This document shows positions 61,069 through 64,000 of a stretch of 64,000 nt of DNA, piece after piece (the first letter of the stretch is position 1; every line of letters begins with the position of its first letter). The DNA comes from Parabacteroides sp. TM07-1AC (GTDB lineage: Bacteria; Bacteroidota; Bacteroidia; Bacteroidales; Tannerellaceae). A program made the position numbers and the translations under genes. The notes under the pieces were generated by a model, which did no database searches, was not told the origin of the DNA, and saw nothing but the letters and a program-made list of their open reading frames with translations. Where the stretch lies: NCBI RefSeq assembly GCF_003480915.1, contig NZ_QUKD01000003.1, positions 186,001 to 250,000 on the forward strand, written 5' to 3'.

Positions 61069-62208
61069 TCACTCTTCCCGTATCAACTCCTTTTTACCGG
61101 AATCAAAGATCACATACATTTGACCATCTTCAACCAACACACCACGTCCACGTTTCTTTTCCATATTCTCTTTGTTATCTACATTGACAGCCACGACCTT
61201 ATATTTATAAAACGTTGTGATGTCATCAAAGATCGTATGGCCGACAAACAGACGTTTAGCCTTGTATTTATCCAATACTTTCGGAAGATCTTCCGGATAC
61301 AGCGGATGATATCGGTCGGCACTGTGAACCATGCCGCGATACCAGACAGGTCCGTAAGTCGCATACATAAAAGCAATCTCATCCGACGCGGCCTTACGTT
61401 CCTGCTTATTAAGGAACAATCCCTCGCTCATGATCTTGTTCACCTCCGGAATACTTTTGTTCTTATCCAGGAAGTTCAGACTCAATCCGGCATGAACAAA
61501 AAGATTGTCACCGATCAGCTGCATCGTATTACGCGTACCCAGCCAACGTCCCAACTCTGTCTGCTTGTTCCATAACTCCTGATAAGGAATATGCAACGTA
61601 TCAGCCAAATGAAGATATTTGCTTTTGACATAACGCAGATCACCGGCAAGCACCATGCCTTCATGATTACCCAGCAAGAAAACAAGCTGTCCTCCGGCAT
61701 CAGCCGCCTCTTTTTCTAGTTTATAAAGCAGCCAGTAAATAGGAAGAACGTCCTTTCCCCGGTCAAATACATCACCGATAACGACCAGTTGATTCTTTCC
61801 AAATGTCCAACGATACTCCTGATCCACCACATTCCACTTTTTCAATATAGAAGAGAAGCACTCCCAATTACCATGAGGATCCGAAAGAATAAGCATTTTT
61901 CCTGCCTGTTTACTTTTCCATTCAGGACGCTTGATTTTATGCAGGGAAACCGGGAATAACTTCTCCCCTTTATCAGAATACACATCAAATGAGAAATTCT
62001 TCGGTACAGCCCCGTAAGTCTGATCATTCAGAAAACCGGCCGTATCCACCGATACCGACCGAAAACCATGCTCTGCCGTGTAAAGCAAATACGGGCCATC
62101 TGTTGAGAGAGCCCGCTTTTCATGCTTTTTATCCGCCCCTGACAGCTGCACGAGGCAGCTTATCAGTAAGACGAATAACCATATAAATCTATATTGGTAG
62201 GATTTCAT
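61069..62208 (-). CDS. Secreted PPP-type metallophosphatase
   Basis: The 379-residue protein has a signal peptide (FIWLFVLLISCLVQLSG) and a calcineurin-like domain with PPP-family motifs: LILSDPHGNWECF (Asp-x-His-Gly), VVIGDVFDRGKDVLPIYWLL (Gly-Asp-x-x-Asp-Arg-Gly), FLLGNHEGMVLAG (Gly-Asn-His-Glu), DNLFVHAGLS and LFVGHTIFDDI. It resembles the bacterial Shewanella-like protein phosphatases. It follows SusD by 15 bp and so belongs to the SusC-SusD operon at the window end, suggesting that it works on a phosphorylated ligand in the periplasm. Confidence 0.88.
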   Translation of the reverse strand: MKSYQYRFIWLFVLLISCLVQLSGADKKHEKRALSTDGPYLLYTAEHGFRSVSVDTAGFLNDQTYGAVPKNFSFDVYSDKGEKLFPVSLHKIKRPEWKSKQAGKMLILSDPHGNWECFSSILKKWNVVDQEYRWTFGKNQLVVIGDVFDRGKDVLPIYWLLYKLEKEAADAGGQLVFLLGNHEGMVLAGDLRYVKSKYLHLADTLHIPYQELWNKQTELGRWLGTRNTMQLIGDNLFVHAGLSLNFLDKNKSIPEVNKIMSEGLFLNKQERKAASDEIAFMYATYGPVWYRGMVHSADRYHPLYPEDLPKVLDKYKAKRLFVGHTIFDDITTFYKYKVVAVNVDNKENMEKKRGRGVLVEDGQMYVIFDSGKKELIREE

Positions 62209-62223
62209 ACCTCAATCATTGGA

Positions 62224-63678
62224 TTAGTAACCCGGATTCTGCTGTGCTGCAATATTCGGATTCGTATCGATCTCAAATTTAGGAATAGGCAATACCACCT
62301 TATAATAATTCCAGTCGAACTTCTTCGCGTCTTCTGTCATGGATAGATGTTTCGTACTGCTGATTGCCGGGATTTTCACATCCTTACGTTCGATAGTCTG
62401 GTTGTTACGCAAAGCATCGTACAGACGATGACCTTCGCCAAAGAGTTCTTTACGACGTTCATTCAGCACACGTTCCAAAGTAACAGTTTCGCCCTCAAGC
62501 GTCTTTTCCGGATTCGCGCGATTAACGATCGGTTCGAGATACTCAACTGCTTTCGCATTATTGCCCAACTTGACGGCTGCTTCGGCAGCATTCAGATAAA
62601 GCTCGGATACACGCAGCAGCGGAATATTGGCATCTGCCTCATTCTCACCTTTCTGCGGCTGATACTTATTGATATAAGCTTTATTCTTATAAATCTCATA
62701 CACTTCATTACGGACATCGTCCGGATCTTCGCTCAACAGCTGAAAGAATGTACTTGTCAGAATCATATCCGAATAACCGCTACGCCAGCAGAGGTATCCC
62801 ATACTTTCCTTACCCGGGCTGTCTACAGTTGTATTCACGATCTCGAAGAAAACTTCACCCGGATCGGATGCACTGCGCTCATCTCCCCAAGCTGTCGGAT
62901 ATTCTTCATTGCTCCACAAATGATATTTATATTCGGACATGCCGGCAATCGCTTCTTCCGCCACTTTCAACGCGTTGGTATTATCACCTTTATACAAATA
63001 AGCGCGGCTTAACAGCAACATGGCCCCCCAACGGTTCAATTTACCGAAATTAAACTTCGGGCTCAGCTGCGGAACCGCATCGTTCAGATCTTTAATGATA
63101 GCGTCATAACATTCAGCTACCGTGTTACGTCCCGGCTTGCTATCGATCTGACGTACATCTTGAACAATACAGGCTCCCCACGATGCACCATTGTCTTTGG
63201 CATAAGGGTAACCATAGATACGAGTCAGGTCGAACAATGCTAATGCACGGATCGTCAGTGCCTGACCGATGATGTCGCTACGTTCAGCCTTGTTATCTTC
63301 TGTCTCGGGAATATTTTCGATTTCTTGCAAGATGATATTCGCATTGCGGGTCAACTCATAAGGAATTTTCCACAAAGAAGAAGGGGCATTGTCTTTCGTA
63401 TATTTCAACAAATAATAGGTACCTGTTCGCTTCGTGGCACTGGCAGCCTGTATATCGTCTGCCGTTACATCACCGTAATAAACAATACGTCCGGAATACC
63501 CGTCCGAGTTTTGCATCGCACTGTAAATGCCGTTCAAGGAAAATTGAAAATCCGACAAACGCTCCAGCGAACCTTCAGATGGAATTTCCGTTGAAGATTC
63601 CAAATCCAGCCAATCGTTTCCGCAAGAAGTAACGGACAAAGTCAAAATACCGGATAATATATAATTTAATGCTTTCAT
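62224..63678 (-). CDS. SusD/RagB-family outer-membrane lipoprotein
   Basis: The 484-residue protein has a lipoprotein signal (ILSGILTLSVTSCGNDW, lipidated Cys19). SusD features: LDLESSTEIPSEGSLERLSD, GQALTIRALALFDLTRIYGY, LRVSELYLNAAEAAVKLGNN, VLNERRKELFGEGHRLYDAL, ending IAAQQNPGY. It is the surface lid of the SusC transporter whose gene ends 20 bp upstream. The ligand is unknown. Confidence 0.96.
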   Translation of the reverse strand: MKALNYILSGILTLSVTSCGNDWLDLESSTEIPSEGSLERLSDFQFSLNGIYSAMQNSDGYSGRIVYYGDVTADDIQAASATKRTGTYYLLKYTKDNAPSSLWKIPYELTRNANIILQEIENIPETEDNKAERSDIIGQALTIRALALFDLTRIYGYPYAKDNGASWGACIVQDVRQIDSKPGRNTVAECYDAIIKDLNDAVPQLSPKFNFGKLNRWGAMLLLSRAYLYKGDNTNALKVAEEAIAGMSEYKYHLWSNEEYPTAWGDERSASDPGEVFFEIVNTTVDSPGKESMGYLCWRSGYSDMILTSTFFQLLSEDPDDVRNEVYEIYKNKAYINKYQPQKGENEADANIPLLRVSELYLNAAEAAVKLGNNAKAVEYLEPIVNRANPEKTLEGETVTLERVLNERRKELFGEGHRLYDALRNNQTIERKDVKIPAISSTKHLSMTEDAKKFDWNYYKVVLPIPKFEIDTNPNIAAQQNPGY

Positions 63679-63698
63679 TATGCTATAGACTTTAATGA

Positions 63699-64000
63699 TT
63701 AGAAATTAACATTTAACCCAAAAGTAACCGAACGCAAAGGAGGAGTACCCCAAATAGCCGTACCACCGCTTACAGCTTCCGGATCGTAATAATCATACTT
63801 TGCCCAGGTCAGCAAATTATTTCCGGATACATACAGGCGAACTCGGTCGATACCAGCCTTACCGGTCACTGCTTTCGGCAGAGAATAACCGAATGTCAGG
63901 TTCTTCAGACGGATAAAGTCCGTACTATGCAGACGGCGTGTCGTTGCATACGATTTCATGGAAACATCACCATTCAGAATAAAACGTTCGATATTCGTAT
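63699..64000 (-). CDS. SusC/RagA-family TonB-dependent transporter, C-terminal part only
   Basis: The frame is open from the window edge to the stop at 63699, about 100 residues. It has the typical end of SusC barrels: STDFIRLKNLTFGYSLPKAV, VRLYVSGNNLLTWAKYDYYD, PEAVSGGTAIWGTPPLRSVT and the last strand FGLNVNF. The rest, including plug and N-terminal domains, lies to the right of the window. It is upstream of SusD and the phosphatase in one operon. Confidence 0.95.
   Translation of the reverse strand, partial: TNIERFILNGDVSMKSYATTRRLHSTDFIRLKNLTFGYSLPKAVTGKAGIDRVRLYVSGNNLLTWAKYDYYDPEAVSGGTAIWGTPPLRSVTFGLNVNF

Noticed and set aside
1..64000. tRNA, rRNA, intact transposase, prophage or invertase genes
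   Set aside because: I found no recognisable T-loop/acceptor pattern, rRNA stretch, integrase or recombinase motif on either strand; a covariance-model search could still reveal a tRNA.

Overview
The window looks like a chromosomal segment of a gut Bacteroidales species, most likely Parabacteroides. The evidence is SusC/SusD pairs, a FecR/ECF-sigma pair, type IX secretion genes (porU, porV), Bacteroidetes promoter elements (TAnnTTTG at -7), AT-rich leaders without Shine-Dalgarno sequences, and three very large secreted proteins with the C-terminal domain I recognise as DUF6383, which I associate with Parabacteroides. I saw no rRNA, tRNA, CRISPR array, intact insertion sequence, prophage or site-specific recombinase gene.

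Layout. 1-1701: cut hybrid two-component sensor with a periplasmic sugar-binding sensor. 1.9-3.9 kb: pyrH, then a YtxH-like protein and an Hsp20. 4.0-9.1 kb: cassette A, a DUF6383 gene with an invertible promoter. 9.2-16.8 kb: ECF sigma, FecR, SusC, SusD and a secreted EEP phosphoesterase. 16.9-25.5 kb: housekeeping genes (birA, YjbR, YraN, tadA, a BRO-Fic protein, pssA, psd, AddA-like helicase-nuclease, SUI1). 25.7-34.1 kb: orphan sensor kinase, ispF, porV, porU, an FAH-family hydrolase, rex. 34.1-38.5 kb: cassette B. 38.6-55.8 kb: pepD, a flippase-like protein, rsmA, a phosphoethanolamine transferase, mgtE, lrgAB, efp, radC, a DUF59 protein, lpxH, a GT-C protein, ackA, pta, cdaA, folP, murF. 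55.9-60.4 kb: cassette C. 60.5-64 kb: a small membrane protein, a PPP-type phosphatase, SusD and a cut SusC.

The most interesting system is the set of three cassettes. Each has the same plan: a terminator; a 1.1-1.3 thousand-residue secreted protein on the minus strand with a conserved signal peptide and C-terminal domain; a conserved AT-rich leader; a 195-205 bp segment bounded by 24-29 bp inverted repeats and holding one promoter (TTG-N19-TAnnTTTG); an 18-bp palindrome 82-85 bp beyond the right repeat; a 500-650 bp conserved non-coding tract; and a second hairpin terminator. In all three the promoter points away from the gene, so all three genes read as phase OFF in this assembly. The design matches invertible promoters known in Bacteroidales and resembles the phase-variable surface-layer glycoproteins reported for Parabacteroides distasonis (from memory). 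The palindrome, the OFF-direction transcript and the terminators closing each cassette are features I do not know to be described. The C-terminal domain resembles type IX sorting domains, which would link the proteins to PorU and PorV encoded between cassettes A and B.

Other themes: both SusC/SusD operons end in a secreted phosphoesterase; heptamer repeats (AATTGAC or AATTGAG/AATTGAA) sit at four operon edges and have been captured into gene ends; and a decayed Rpn-type nuclease fragment lies inside cassette A.
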